Below, in pieces: positions 1-9,189 of a stretch of DNA of 56,742 bases (position 1 is the first letter of the stretch; every line of letters starts with the position of its first letter). The notes beneath the pieces are model-generated. The model had not been told where the DNA came from. It saw nothing but the letters and a program-made list of their open reading frames with translations, and did no database searches. Position numbers and translations under genes: made by a program. The DNA is from Acidobacteriota bacterium. Lineage in GTDB: Bacteria > Acidobacteriota > Blastocatellia > Chloracidobacteriales > JADJPF01. The DNA is taken from positions 1-56,742 of the forward strand of contig JACQZQ010000095.1 in NCBI GenBank assembly GCA_016213785.1. Direction: 5' to 3'.

Positions 1-60
1 CTTCATATAATCATCCACAAATATGTAGATTTTTAGCATCTCTTCTTTTATCTTTTCCAT
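1..60 (-). CDS. IS982-like transposase, N-terminal fragment (runs off the window)
   Basis: On the minus strand an ATG at 60 is preceded by a good ribosome binding site (AAAGGA, about 7 bases upstream). It opens a frame that continues past position 1. The 20 visible residues (MEKIKEEML... then IFVDDYMK) resemble the start of IS982-type transposases, which begin with a short helix followed by an 'xxVDDF' motif. Only the very N-terminus is visible, so the family call is tentative. The neighbouring plus-strand transposase remnant at 121-342 supports a mobile-element setting, and this element may have inserted into it. Confidence 0.4.
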   Translation of the reverse strand, partial: MEKIKEEMLKIYIFVDDYMK

Positions 61-63
61 GTT

Positions 64-114
64 GGTCGTCCTTTGGTGTTATTTTTTTGCTTACACCTTT
101 TTACTTGGACGACC
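64..114. repeat. Imperfect hairpin near the junction of two IS remnants
   Basis: GGTCGTCC at 64-71 pairs with GGACGACC at 107-114, and inside it GGTGT at 75-79 pairs with ACACC at 93-97. The structure lies between the minus-strand IS982-like start and the plus-strand ISL3-like remnant. It is plausibly part of the terminal region of the inserted element. No target duplication can be defined because the other end is outside the window. Confidence 0.4.
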
Positions 115-120
115 CTTGTT

Positions 121-342
121 TTTCAACTCCAGACTGAGATTTTCTTAACGACACTTGATAATTGGATTGATGAAATTACCAATTTCTTCCTTGACCGTAA
201 TAGTAGTGCTTTTGTTGAAGGTCTCAATAATAAAATTAAAGTTCTTAAACGTCGTTGCTATTGCATCTTCAATTTATCTCATCTTTTTCAACGTATTTTT
301 CTTGATTTAGTTGGTTATGATTTCTTTTCTTCTTCTTACTAG
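121..342 (+). pseudogene. ISL3-type transposase, C-terminal remnant
   Basis: About 74 codons survive. They contain the characteristic C-terminal block of ISL3/IS204-type DDE transposases: 'FVEGLNNKIKVLKRRCY' followed by 'HLFQRIFLDLVGY'. This includes the catalytic-region Glu of the 'FVEG' motif. The catalytic Asp residues and the N-terminal zinc-binding part are missing, so the copy cannot be active. The frame upstream of about position 115 reads into sequence belonging to the neighbouring element, consistent with truncation by an insertion there. Confidence 0.65.
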
Positions 343-660
343 ATATTGTGGCCTTTACGCCAATTATCAATGAGCCATGTTTTTCCAACCACAAATGCTC
401 TCCTATTGATTTTCGTTTTTCTCAAAAACTTATTATCTATAGTTTGAGCATTTGTTCCATTCTTTTGTGGTTTGATTTAGGTATGTACATACATCTATCT
501 AATAACGGTAATTACATCGCCAATTTCATTGTAATACGACCATAAAAATGTCCCAACATTAAACAAGTTTTTCTAAAGTATGGAATGGGGAAAAGAGTTT
601 AAATCTATATAATCTAAACATCATAAATTAACTTGAAATAGTGCCAAATACCTTGATTTT
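343..660. other. Intergenic stretch with no supported gene
   Basis: This lies between the transposase remnant and the 721-aa gene. A 65-codon open frame with a GTG start exists at 348-545, but it has low-complexity hydrophobic content, no ribosome binding site and no recognisable domain. It is probably residual IS sequence. No clear promoter or terminator was found. Confidence 0.5.
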
Positions 661-2826
661 ATGAAAACACAATATTACTGTCTTTTAGAAAATGATAAGA
701 ACCTAGCTAAAACACCTGTTAAACTACAAATGACAAATGATGAGACTACTAAAATCTTAGAGAATAATATTTTAGAGCTAGCTAATGTGGCGGCTTGGGC
801 TAATACACATACTTTCCATCAAGCTATGAAACTAGCCTTCTTTCTAATACCTATCAAAAAAATAGCAGCACAAATCACACAGGAAGCTATTAATTTAGCA
901 AAAATTAAAAGTAGTGAAAAAAAGGCGCATCGTAAAAGATGGTTTACTGAAAATAAATATCAAGATGGTGGAGGGCCTAGTGGTCTACTGATGCATGAAA
1001 ATCAATTTATCCAAACTATGATTTATCAAGAAGCAGAAAAGTATGAAAAATATCAAGAAGGTATTATTACAAAGGATTATATTGATTTAATACAATCTCA
1101 AGCTAATAGCAATGCTGATGAGTTACTTGAATTACTATCTAAATTACCTATGAAACAAACAGACTGGATTATTAGATATTTAAAAACAATTGTACAAAAT
1201 TCTAATAACGTTTCAGCAGATTTAATTACAGCTATAGCTTGTTTGGTTTGTAATTTCCAACCAAAAGATGCTGCAACTCTGCATGCTTTCTTTGAAGCTA
1301 TTTCACCTAACTATTGTAGTAAACGGAAATTATTACTAATGAATAGATTAATAAATCGCTTTCCTCTCTTAAAAGTTTGTAAGCAAGATGGAAAACAAAC
1401 CTATTTCTATGGTCAAGAACAAGTTAATAGCAAATGGTCTAGTTTAGTAGAAACTTTTTTTGCTAAAACAGTACCTTGGGGAACTAGGTGTGGAGATGCT
1501 ACTCAACACACAACATTACCTATGAAAGACAAGATAAAAAAACTAATTAGTGTTTTTACGAAAAATTATATCCTTGAAAAAGATCATAAACAAATGTCAT
1601 ATTTGCATGCTATTGTTTGTCCAGATTGTTTCCTAAAGCTGATTTTTGAGGTTAGATTTGATTGTCCAAGAGAAAAACTAACATTGCCAATCTTTTTAGC
1701 AGAAAATGACGCAAATTCAGATAATGGTGAATTAGATCCAAATAATAATCCAGAGCCAAACCTAGGTAGAGAACTAGAATTAACACAAATAGAGCTAGAA
1801 GACCTTGCAGACTCATCATCAAAGTATTTAAGTAAAGAAATAGAACGTCGTAATAACATATCAATAAAAAAAATCTCAATTCTCTTAGATGGACAACCAC
1901 AACCCATCTTAATAGATAAAAAAGAGCAGACTGTTTGGGATCTTACTCAAAATAAACTAGTTTGGCTTACACTTAAAGAAAACTCTAGTTTACCTAAAAT
2001 AGTTTCTTGGGATAAGGAAGGTCTTTTAATAATTGGGCTATTAGAACTAAATAGCAAAGCAATTAGAGATTCTTGGCAGCATAAGTTATTAGGGTGGAAG
2101 AACGATCATATTATCTTACCTAACAACAATAAAATAAACCTTGCTATAAAACTAATCGAAAATGAAAACGGAGAAGAATTTTTTATTGGTGCAACATATG
2201 AAGATTTAACTAAAAATAACCTCTTTAATAATATAAGTTTTTCTAATTGGCAAACTTCAAGGCAACAATTAGCTACGGTTTGTTTATTATTCTTAGTTTT
2301 ATTTGGTAGTGTTTTCATTTGGAGAAAGACTATTAACCCAGTAGAGCTTACCAATAATGTAAATCCTATTTCTTTACCATCAATAAAACCTACTTTAAGA
2401 GGGAAAGTAATTACAACACTTTTACCAGTAAAAACTGACTTAGACGATCCTAAGGAGTTAAATAAGAATAAGATTGCTTTTAATTTTTATCCTAAAAAAG
2501 ACAACAAAAACGATCTAAATAAAATCGACGAGCTATTAAAATTAGAGATTCCAAATAATATCAATACTATGGAGATTTTCTTTGCTATTAAGAATTTTTC
2601 TAACTATGAACAATATCTTGTAGTTATAGAAACAACTGAACCAAAGCCTATTTCAGTATGGAAACAAGCAATAACTAGACAAAAAAATAAATTCCCGCTT
2701 TCTGTTTCTGTTTCATTAGATGTGCTCCACAACCAAGAATATAATTTAATAATAAAAAGAATTGATAATAATGGTATGGAGAAAGAACTAGAAAGATATA
2801 ATTTTATCATGGCACATTCTAATTAA
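661..2826 (+). CDS. Unknown 721-aa single-pass membrane protein of the CHAT/subtilisin locus
   Basis: I do not recognise a named family. The N-terminal part is helical. Residues about 54-80 (FHQAMKLAFFLIP... ITQEAINLA) faintly resemble a sigma-factor region 2 core, but this is weak. A Cys pair (CPDC, around residue 320) and another Cys near 278 could bind metal. An acidic, Asn-rich linker near 360-380 is followed by a second folded region. One transmembrane helix spans residues 537-554 and is followed by RK. The last 165 residues look beta-rich. There is no signal peptide, so most of the protein should be cytoplasmic with a C-terminal domain across the membrane. It ends 9 bp from the convergent CHAT gene. 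A membrane regulator or effector of that locus is an inference only. Confidence 0.5.
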   Translation: MKTQYYCLLENDKNLAKTPVKLQMTNDETTKILENNILELANVAAWANTHTFHQAMKLAFFLIPIKKIAAQITQEAINLAKIKSSEKKAHRKRWFTENKYQDGGGPSGLLMHENQFIQTMIYQEAEKYEKYQEGIITKDYIDLIQSQANSNADELLELLSKLPMKQTDWIIRYLKTIVQNSNNVSADLITAIACLVCNFQPKDAATLHAFFEAISPNYCSKRKLLLMNRLINRFPLLKVCKQDGKQTYFYGQEQVNSKWSSLVETFFAKTVPWGTRCGDATQHTTLPMKDKIKKLISVFTKNYILEKDHKQMSYLHAIVCPDCFLKLIFEVRFDCPREKLTLPIFLAENDANSDNGELDPNNNPEPNLGRELELTQIELEDLADSSSKYLSKEIERRNNISIKKISILLDGQPQPILIDKKEQTVWDLTQNKLVWLTLKENSSLPKIVSWDKEGLLIIGLLELNSKAIRDSWQHKLLGWKNDHIILPNNNKINLAIKLIENENGEEFFIGATYEDLTKNNLFNNISFSNWQTSRQQLATVCLLFLVLFGSVFIWRKTINPVELTNNVNPISLPSIKPTLRGKVITTLLPVKTDLDDPKELNKNKIAFNFYPKKDNKNDLNKIDELLKLEIPNNINTMEIFFAIKNFSNYEQYLVVIETTEPKPISVWKQAITRQKNKFPLSVSVSLDVLHNQEYNLIIKRIDNNGMEKELERYNFIMAHSN

Positions 2827-2835
2827 GATAAGCCT

Positions 2836-5800
2836 TTAGCGATTTGAGGCTGAACCACCTAGTAAAGCAAAAGCACCCCAAATAATAGGTGAGTTATATT
2901 TTGGGTTTTGGCTAGTAATAAATTCTTTTTGAGTGTTACATAAGGCTTCTAGACTGTTTTGACCAAGTATCTTTTTCTGGTGAAATTTAATAAAAAATTC
3001 TGCTGACATTTCGTCATCTACCTGCCATGAACTAGCTATTACAGTAGGAACTCTTGCAGCTAAAAATGAGCGAGCTAAACTAATAATACCTTCGCCAAGC
3101 TTAGTTTGCCCGCTACCAGTATGACAAGATGATAATATGGCTAAACGTGTTTTAGTAAAATTGTATTTGTGTAACTCATAAGCATACATAGCGCTATTAT
3201 TAACTGAAGGTTGTAGATGATTACTTGATGCAAAAACTAAATAGGAGTAGAGAGGAAAGACTTTATTTTCTACACCATGACCAGCAAAATGGATAGTGCT
3301 ATAATTCTTAGCATTTCTAAAAAATGCTGCTTTAGTAGCCTTTTTATTAAGAATCAAAGCAAAACTTACAATCTGGCTTTTAGTATCAAGCTCATATATA
3401 TTTTTTACTTCCTGAACTTCTTTAGAAACAAAATTGAGATCTTGTAAATCAGGAAAAATATCTTTATCAACAATAGAATTCCCAATAATTAATATACTTT
3501 TGTCGTCATTTTTTAATAATTCCTTATCTTTAATTAAACATTGTATAAATATTGTTGCACTAGGTGCATGAGTCATTGACCAATCTTGAATTAAATAGCG
3601 TCCTGTTTGGGGGTTACTTAATATAGAAAAAGGAATATTATTCAATGACTTATCAGCAACTATAACTAGATTAGCTGAAGAAGGAAGATGTTTGCTTAAA
3701 GGGCTAATTACCAATTTATAAAGCTGCTTAGATGATACTGTTAGAGAATTATCTTGGTCATTGGTTTCTATGGAATCTCTTATTTTTTTCACTAATTGAT
3801 CTATATTGTTTTGCTCAGTTGTTATTTTGACTAAATCAATTTTATACTTGCTAACTACCCAAGCAAGTGTTTGGTGTTGCATAACAGAATACTCAATAAT
3901 AGTAGTATTTGTAGGTAAAATTTTTTGTATTTCTAAAATAGAAAAAGGTGAAGCAGGGGTGTTAGAACTATCTTTAGTTAAAGGACTAGAGGTGTTAATA
4001 AGCTCTAAAAGGCTTCTAGCTCTTGCTTTTTCTAAATAATTAAATGCCTCTTTTATATTGTTTTCTGCTATTTGCATCTCTACCATTTGCTCATAAATGG
4101 ATTGTGATTCTTCAAAAAAAGACATCCTTTGACTCTGTTCAGAAATATTTTCTCTTTGTTTTTCAAATTCAAATATCCCTTTAGCTAGATTATTTAATGC
4201 TAGTTTTTTATTGCCTAAAACCCTATGTGCTTTAGCAAGCGATTGATAAATATGCGTCAAATAATACTTATCAGAGTGCTTTTTATAGCTATTTAATGAG
4301 AGGGAAAAAAGCTTTATAGCCTCTTTAGGATCATCTATTAGTTTATAACTTCCTTCAATAATATTTATATTCTCTTGAATTAGGCACCTATCTTTAGATT
4401 CTGTAATACTATTAAAATAAATTTTAGCATTGTTAAAATCATTAAAAGCAGATTGTTTATCACCTAAAAAATAATAAGCTAAACTACGTCTAAGTAAAGT
4501 AATTGAACTGACTACATTGGTTTTAAGACTTGTAGATAGTGAAACAGCTTCATTATGAAAGTAAAAAGCAGATTGTGGCTGTGATAATTTTTGTAATTGG
4601 CTGCCTATACCAGCCAAAAATAATGCTTTTCTAGCACTGCCGCCAGAATAGTTACTTAAAGAAGATAAAGCTTTTTTTTGATGAAAAAATATTTCTTCTT
4701 TGTCATTTATTTGGCTTAATATTTCAGAAATAACAAAATGCGACGAGGCCACCCCTTCTAAATCCCCACAACTTTCAAAATAGCTTAAGGCTTTATTCTG
4801 AGAGCCAAAAGCCAAAGCTGATTGAAATAATTGCCCTTGAAAACTTCCAATATTACGCCAAATAAGTCCTAGTAAATAAGGATAGCTGTGTTTTTCTGCT
4901 ATTAATAATATTTTCTCTAATTTGTTCAAAGCTTGAGGAAGATATCTTTCCTGTCTAGTAGTAAGCAAAGTAATTAAAATTTCCCCAGCCTCATCGTTTA
5001 ACTTTATGAACAAATTTAATGCATTTGCAATTTCTATGTCCATAGAAGTACTTTGATAATTTTCAAGCGTTTTACTGGCTTTTTGGTAAAGAAGATATGC
5101 TTTAGCTAAATCAGTCAAGTTATTCTGAGAAGGCTTATTTGATGAACATATATCAATAGTTTTTATTAAGTCATTAATTAGCATATCTTTTTGCTTTACA
5201 AACAGATTATGTCCTATTTGTCTAATTAACCAAAGTACTTCATAAGAGGTTTTAGTGTCATTAGCAAGATAAGAGTTAGCCCAATTAGGCAGCAGTTCAG
5301 TTAAAGCATAAATTCTAGCTTGATGAGGGGAAATAGAGACTAAATATTCAATTTTTTTAATGGCATTTGGTAAAGAGATATTAACTTTTTTGATTTCTTG
5401 CCCCAAATTCTCTGAAGTTAAATTGGGTTTACTATCCAATGCCATTAAATAGAAATTGATTTCCCTTAACCAATTTTTATCTTTTTCTTTTTTTAAATAA
5501 ACTTCCCAAGCTAGTCTAGCCTGCAAAGGTAAATAGATATTGTCTAAGAATAGAGAACGGTTAAATAAAGCTTCTAGTAGGTTTGGATCGATACTTAAAG
5601 CTGAGTCTGCCAAGGAAAGAGCCTGAATAATATCTGAGAAACCTTCTTCTGTTTTGCTACCTCGAATAAAATAAGTTACTGCCAAGTTATTTACTAGACA
5701 TGGGTTTCTAGGAAAAAGTCCTAAGTCTTTTTCCAACAGAGTAATTTGGTTTGTTATTTCTTCTATGGAAGAAAAAGGTTGGCGGAGTTCAGTAATATTT

Positions 5801-6084
5801 TTAGCATTACAACAGTCATAACAAAGCCTAGGCTCAACAGATATAACAATGTTAGGTTGTTTTTTTATCTCTACTGGGAATTCTGGTTGAACATTATTGA
5901 GAGTTTTTGTTGTTATTTGCCAAGTTATAGCTATTGTTAGCAATAAAGCTAATGGTAAAAAAAGTGTTTTTGCTGATTTTGAGAATAAAAAAAGAATACC
6001 TATTTTTAAAGAAAACTCATAGTTTTTTCTTGAGAAAAACAAGTTACTGGCAAAAATTTTTCTAAAAAGAGTCATAAAATACAC
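2836..6084 (-). CDS. Membrane-anchored TPR-CHAT family cysteine protease
   Basis: This is a CHAT-domain protein, a caspase-related clan CD peptidase fold, with a long TPR-like helical region. Counting from the GTG at 6084, a transmembrane helix lies at about 39-57. TPR-type repeats fill roughly 110-700. The CHAT domain occupies about 740-1082. The catalytic pair is visible: His936 in 'HFAGHG' and Cys987 in 'LSSCHTG', followed by 'GEGIISLARSFLAARVPTV' and the terminal 'WGAFALLGG'. An ATG at 6075 (residue 4) is an equally good start; neither has a strong ribosome binding site. It follows the subtilisin gene by 22 bp on the same strand, so they are probably co-transcribed. TPR-CHAT proteins elsewhere cleave partner proteins when triggered; here the target is unknown. 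Confidence 0.85.
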   Translation of the reverse strand: MYFMTLFRKIFASNLFFSRKNYEFSLKIGILFLFSKSAKTLFLPLALLLTIAITWQITTKTLNNVQPEFPVEIKKQPNIVISVEPRLCYDCCNAKNITELRQPFSSIEEITNQITLLEKDLGLFPRNPCLVNNLAVTYFIRGSKTEEGFSDIIQALSLADSALSIDPNLLEALFNRSLFLDNIYLPLQARLAWEVYLKKEKDKNWLREINFYLMALDSKPNLTSENLGQEIKKVNISLPNAIKKIEYLVSISPHQARIYALTELLPNWANSYLANDTKTSYEVLWLIRQIGHNLFVKQKDMLINDLIKTIDICSSNKPSQNNLTDLAKAYLLYQKASKTLENYQSTSMDIEIANALNLFIKLNDEAGEILITLLTTRQERYLPQALNKLEKILLIAEKHSYPYLLGLIWRNIGSFQGQLFQSALAFGSQNKALSYFESCGDLEGVASSHFVISEILSQINDKEEIFFHQKKALSSLSNYSGGSARKALFLAGIGSQLQKLSQPQSAFYFHNEAVSLSTSLKTNVVSSITLLRRSLAYYFLGDKQSAFNDFNNAKIYFNSITESKDRCLIQENINIIEGSYKLIDDPKEAIKLFSLSLNSYKKHSDKYYLTHIYQSLAKAHRVLGNKKLALNNLAKGIFEFEKQRENISEQSQRMSFFEESQSIYEQMVEMQIAENNIKEAFNYLEKARARSLLELINTSSPLTKDSSNTPASPFSILEIQKILPTNTTIIEYSVMQHQTLAWVVSKYKIDLVKITTEQNNIDQLVKKIRDSIETNDQDNSLTVSSKQLYKLVISPLSKHLPSSANLVIVADKSLNNIPFSILSNPQTGRYLIQDWSMTHAPSATIFIQCLIKDKELLKNDDKSILIIGNSIVDKDIFPDLQDLNFVSKEVQEVKNIYELDTKSQIVSFALILNKKATKAAFFRNAKNYSTIHFAGHGVENKVFPLYSYLVFASSNHLQPSVNNSAMYAYELHKYNFTKTRLAILSSCHTGSGQTKLGEGIISLARSFLAARVPTVIASSWQVDDEMSAEFFIKFHQKKILGQNSLEALCNTQKEFITSQNPKYNSPIIWGAFALLGGSASNR

Positions 6085-6106
6085 TATTCTTATAGAACTT
6101 CAAAAA

Positions 6107-7069
6107 TTAGTCTAGGGTTATTTCGTTAGTTAATTTAATTGCCTTTAAACAATCTATTAAGCCTGAACCAACACATACAGCATTATAAGGCAATGGAGTG
6201 CAAGATTTTCTTATTATTTTCTGAACTTGTTGTGGTGTAAGAGTAGGATATTTAGCAATTAATAGTGCAGCTAAACCAGCAACTTGAGCCGCAGCCCCAC
6301 TAGTTCCCCACCACTCTTTTACTTCATAATGTTGTCCCCAAAGAACTTCTCCATAAGTTGGAGCAACACAGTCTGGTTTAATAGTATTTTTTGCAAACTG
6401 TCCAGGCCCACGGCTACTATCTCTATGCCCAAATCCATAGCCTTTTTTAGGGAATTTATCCAAGCAATTATTTTCATCTACTGTACCAACACAAATAACT
6501 TCATCCAGAGAATTCGCCCCCCAAATGGAGTTTTTATGGTCACTAGTTTTATTACCACAACGTAGAACATGGTTATTGCCAGCAGGAAAAACAACTACTA
6601 TTCCTCTGCTAACAGCATATCTAATCATTTTTAGAAAAGGTGCATTAAAATCCTGGTTTATAGCTTGTTCTTTAGAAACACCATAGGAATTGTTTATCAC
6701 AAGTCTATCAATTTTTTTGCTCTCAACTAAATTAATCAAATACTCATAAATTAAACAAAGTTGCTGTTCCTCAAAATTTGTTTGGCAAGAAATCAGTTTA
6801 GCACCAGGAGCTACTCCATTATAACGTCCACCATGTTCTGTAGTAGCAGCAGCAATAGAACCTACCATTGATCCATGACCTACTTTATCATTCCAAGCAC
6901 TAGAGTAAGAAGGCCAACTATATTTGGATCTTTTCCAAATGGGAAACTCTAACATATCGCTAATTCCTGTATCTACAATGGCAATATGAACGCCTTTACC
7001 TTGACTAATTAGCCAACTTCTATCTGCTTTTATATGAGTAGTAACACCAGCTAGGTTAATCGCTTTCAT
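6107..7069 (-). CDS. Subtilisin-like serine protease (S8 family), cytoplasmic type
   Basis: All catalytic residues are present. From the ATG at 7069 they are Asp33 (AIVDTG), His65 (GHGSMVG), the oxyanion Asn165 (PAGNN) and Ser257 (GTSGAAAQVAG). The start is chosen because AAAGGAAAG lies upstream of that ATG; the frame stays open to a TTG at 7102, adding 11 residues. At about 320 aa it is a minimal catalytic domain. There is no signal peptide and no obvious inhibitory propeptide, so it should act inside the cell or need a partner for export. It sits directly upstream of the CHAT protease and downstream of the unknown 292-aa gene. Two different proteases in one transcription unit suggest a proteolytic cascade. 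Confidence 0.9.
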   Translation of the reverse strand: MKAINLAGVTTHIKADRSWLISQGKGVHIAIVDTGISDMLEFPIWKRSKYSWPSYSSAWNDKVGHGSMVGSIAAATTEHGGRYNGVAPGAKLISCQTNFEEQQLCLIYEYLINLVESKKIDRLVINNSYGVSKEQAINQDFNAPFLKMIRYAVSRGIVVVFPAGNNHVLRCGNKTSDHKNSIWGANSLDEVICVGTVDENNCLDKFPKKGYGFGHRDSSRGPGQFAKNTIKPDCVAPTYGEVLWGQHYEVKEWWGTSGAAAQVAGLAALLIAKYPTLTPQQVQKIIRKSCTPLPYNAVCVGSGLIDCLKAIKLTNEITLD

Positions 7070-7102
7070 AATATAATAAAGTCTTTCCTTTACTCTAGAC
7101 AA

Positions 7103-7262
7103 AATACCTAGAGTAAAGAAAAGTACATAATACTAGTCCAAAGTTTTGTTTATTAAAATGGAAGGCTAAGCTGTTGAAAAGTAACTAGCATAGACAATAT
7201 ATAACTACCATATTGACTAATTTTTTAGTTTTAACTTTTAATTTATAGTAGCTTTAACTTGG
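7103..7262. other. 160-bp gap between the 292-aa gene and the protease gene
   Basis: There is no open frame or strong hairpin here. The gap is long enough for a second promoter in front of the protease genes, but none is convincing by eye. Confidence 0.3.
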
Positions 7263-8141
7263 CTATGCATTAGGGTCAGGGTTGTAAATAATAGAGGCAC
7301 ATAATAAAGGTTTAGGATATTCTGGTCCAATTGCGCTTCTAGCAGGTATTCGTGGTATAGATGGGTATTGCTTAGCAATTAAATATGCTAATTCAAAATC
7401 TATAGTATTTTCTGGATCATCCATTTTTACAGCCTCTAAACCTTCTGGAGGAATGTTAGAAATAGACAACTCTAGTTTTTCCCCATTTTGAGGAGAAAAA
7501 ACTAAACTCTGTTTAGTCCTTTTAGAAAATATTTCCACTTCATTAGAATCAATTTCTACCTCGTACATAGTACAAGAAGCTATCTTTTGTTTATGTTTGT
7601 TTGTGCTAGGACTAGGAGCAAAATAATATTCATCTGTAGAAATATACTCTGTTGGATTTGTGCCTATAGAACCCGTTGTTAACTGCAATCTTGCTGCTAT
7701 ACCAACTGTATTTAAGGTTTCTTCTTCAAGAAAACATTCCTCTTTAACAGCTAACCCCCCTATTTCTGGATAAATATTTTTTGTTGAAGGGACTAAATAA
7801 AAATTCTTTTTATCTTTTGTGTCTAACACTTTTAAGCTATCTTGTGGTAAAACTTTACCATTAACCCTTATTTCTAAATCATCTCCATTAAACGTCCATT
7901 GACCTCTTGATGAACTATTTTCAGAATTTGATTGAATAAGGAAAAAAGGCTGGTTTTCACTTAAAACCAAATCGGCTAAACTAAATTTTATAGCAGGCAC
8001 ATGTGATACATGATGAACACCACTAGAAGCAACCCCAGGAGCACGAGCATCTATAAGAAATACTCGCATAGATTTATCTAACTTTGTGTTAGGAACAAAA
8101 GCACATAAACCAAAAAACTTTATTTGTAATTTGAAACTCAT
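7263..8141 (-). CDS. Unknown 292-aa soluble protein of the CHAT/subtilisin locus
   Basis: The family is not recognised. The start is well supported by AAGGAGAAAA upstream of the ATG at 8141. The protein begins with a hydrophobic beta-like segment (KLQIKFFGLCAFVPN) that is not a typical signal peptide. It continues with an alternating hydrophobic/polar pattern that suggests a beta-rich fold, including a central Gly/Thr region (RLQLTTGSIGTNPT). There is no transmembrane segment. It is the first gene of the minus-strand run and is divergent from the ECF sigma factor, sharing its upstream region. A sensor, substrate or inhibitor role for the two downstream proteases is possible but unsupported by any motif. 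Confidence 0.55.
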   Translation of the reverse strand: MSFKLQIKFFGLCAFVPNTKLDKSMRVFLIDARAPGVASSGVHHVSHVPAIKFSLADLVLSENQPFFLIQSNSENSSSRGQWTFNGDDLEIRVNGKVLPQDSLKVLDTKDKKNFYLVPSTKNIYPEIGGLAVKEECFLEEETLNTVGIAARLQLTTGSIGTNPTEYISTDEYYFAPSPSTNKHKQKIASCTMYEVEIDSNEVEIFSKRTKQSLVFSPQNGEKLELSISNIPPEGLEAVKMDDPENTIDFELAYLIAKQYPSIPRIPARSAIGPEYPKPLLCASIIYNPDPNA

Positions 8142-8434
8142 AGTTATATTTTCTCCTTTTGGCTTTTACTTAGAAAACTTAGTTACTTAATATACCTATC
8201 TATAACTCTAAATATCAAAATGTAAAGCTTTAGAACGGCAATAAAATCTTAAAGTTAACTGAATTGAGAAGATTTCATCTTTTTTAACTACTTTCTTCTA
8301 TATAAGAAAACGTTGATAGTTATAAAATCCCCTGATATTTTTACCAAAAAGATTTAGACTTATGACAACAAAGTTTTAATAAGAATCTCAAAATAGTTGT
8401 AATAAGAACTTAAACTAATATAAAAGGAATGCTT
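8142..8434. promoter_or_regulatory. Divergent intergenic region between the 292-aa gene and the ECF sigma gene
   Basis: About 290 bp of very AT-rich DNA lie between two divergent start codons, each with a good ribosome binding site. Promoters for both directions must lie here. I could not pick a convincing -35/-10 pair. If the sigma factor controls its neighbours, its recognition site should be in this stretch. Confidence 0.4.
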
Positions 8435-8986
8435 ATGTTTGTAGAAATCACAAATCTTATAAAAAAATGGCAAGAAGGAAATATCGAAGCAAGAAACCAG
8501 CTCTTTGAGCAGGTTAACAATGAGCTTAGACAAATAGCTGTAAGCAAACTACACCAATTCAATAATGAAGTATTATTACAGCCAACACTGTTAGTTAATG
8601 AAACTTTTATAAAGATGGTCAATCAACAAGAACTTAATATTAATGATCGCAAACATTTTTTTGCTATTGCAGCAATAGTTATATTTCAAACTATTTGCGA
8701 TTATAAAAGACAAGAAATAGCATTAAAACGAGGTGGAGAATTACAAAAAGTTTCTTTTTCTGGTATAGAGTTGGCTGTGCCAAACCTGGAAATGGACTTT
8801 ATTGCTTTAGAAGAAGCTTTAAATGAGCTTGCCAAAAAAGATGAACGTGCTGTAAATGTTTTCTTATTAAAAAATTTATTAGGTCTTACAATAAAAGAAA
8901 TTTGTGAAACAGTTAACCTTAGTCATTCTGTAGTGGAAACAGATCTGCGTTTTGCAAAAGCTTGGTTAAAGAACAAATTATCTTAA
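8435..8986 (+). CDS. ECF-type RNA polymerase sigma factor
   Basis: A small sigma factor of about 183 aa of the ECF type common in Acidobacteria and Planctomycetes. It starts with the typical 'EITNLIKKWQEGNIEARNQL' kind of N-terminus (region 1.2/2). Region 2 includes 'LQPTLLVNETFIKM', and 'DYKRQEIALKRGGELQKVS' leads into the linker. Region 4 has the helix-turn-helix 'LTIKEICETVNLSHSVVE'. The ATG at 8435 is preferred over the one at 8429 because AAAAGGA lies six bases before it. No anti-sigma factor with a zinc-binding motif is adjacent. The divergent 292-aa/subtilisin/CHAT genes are its likely targets. Confidence 0.88.
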   Translation: MFVEITNLIKKWQEGNIEARNQLFEQVNNELRQIAVSKLHQFNNEVLLQPTLLVNETFIKMVNQQELNINDRKHFFAIAAIVIFQTICDYKRQEIALKRGGELQKVSFSGIELAVPNLEMDFIALEEALNELAKKDERAVNVFLLKNLLGLTIKEICETVNLSHSVVETDLRFAKAWLKNKLS

Positions 8987-9024
8987 TACTTTATACTTCT
9001 TTATTTCCAAAAAAAGTACATTAT

Positions 9025-9068
9025 AAATAACTCACCTTATACACAACCTAAATAACGAGAATGCAAAA
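9025..9068 (+). repeat. 44-bp inverted repeat, left copy flanking the serine hydrolase
   Basis: This sequence matches the reverse complement of 10523-10566 at 39 of 44 positions by hand alignment. The shared parts include AAATAACTCAC and AACCTAAATAACGAGAAT. The two copies bracket exactly one gene (9190-10416), so this is either a repeat family or the ends of a small mobile unit. Confidence 0.8.
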
Positions 9069-9189
9069 TGGGTAATTTTTTGTAGGACTTTAATCTTCCC
9101 AAAATCTAAGAGTAAAGATAAAGTAAATGTAATAATAATCTATAATCTATAGTCAATATTGTCGAACTTTTAATATAAGATAAAATAAG

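Noticed and set aside
348-545. 65-codon open frame after the ISL3 remnant
   Set aside because: GTG start without a ribosome binding site, hydrophobic low-complexity content, and no recognisable domain; more likely residual IS sequence.
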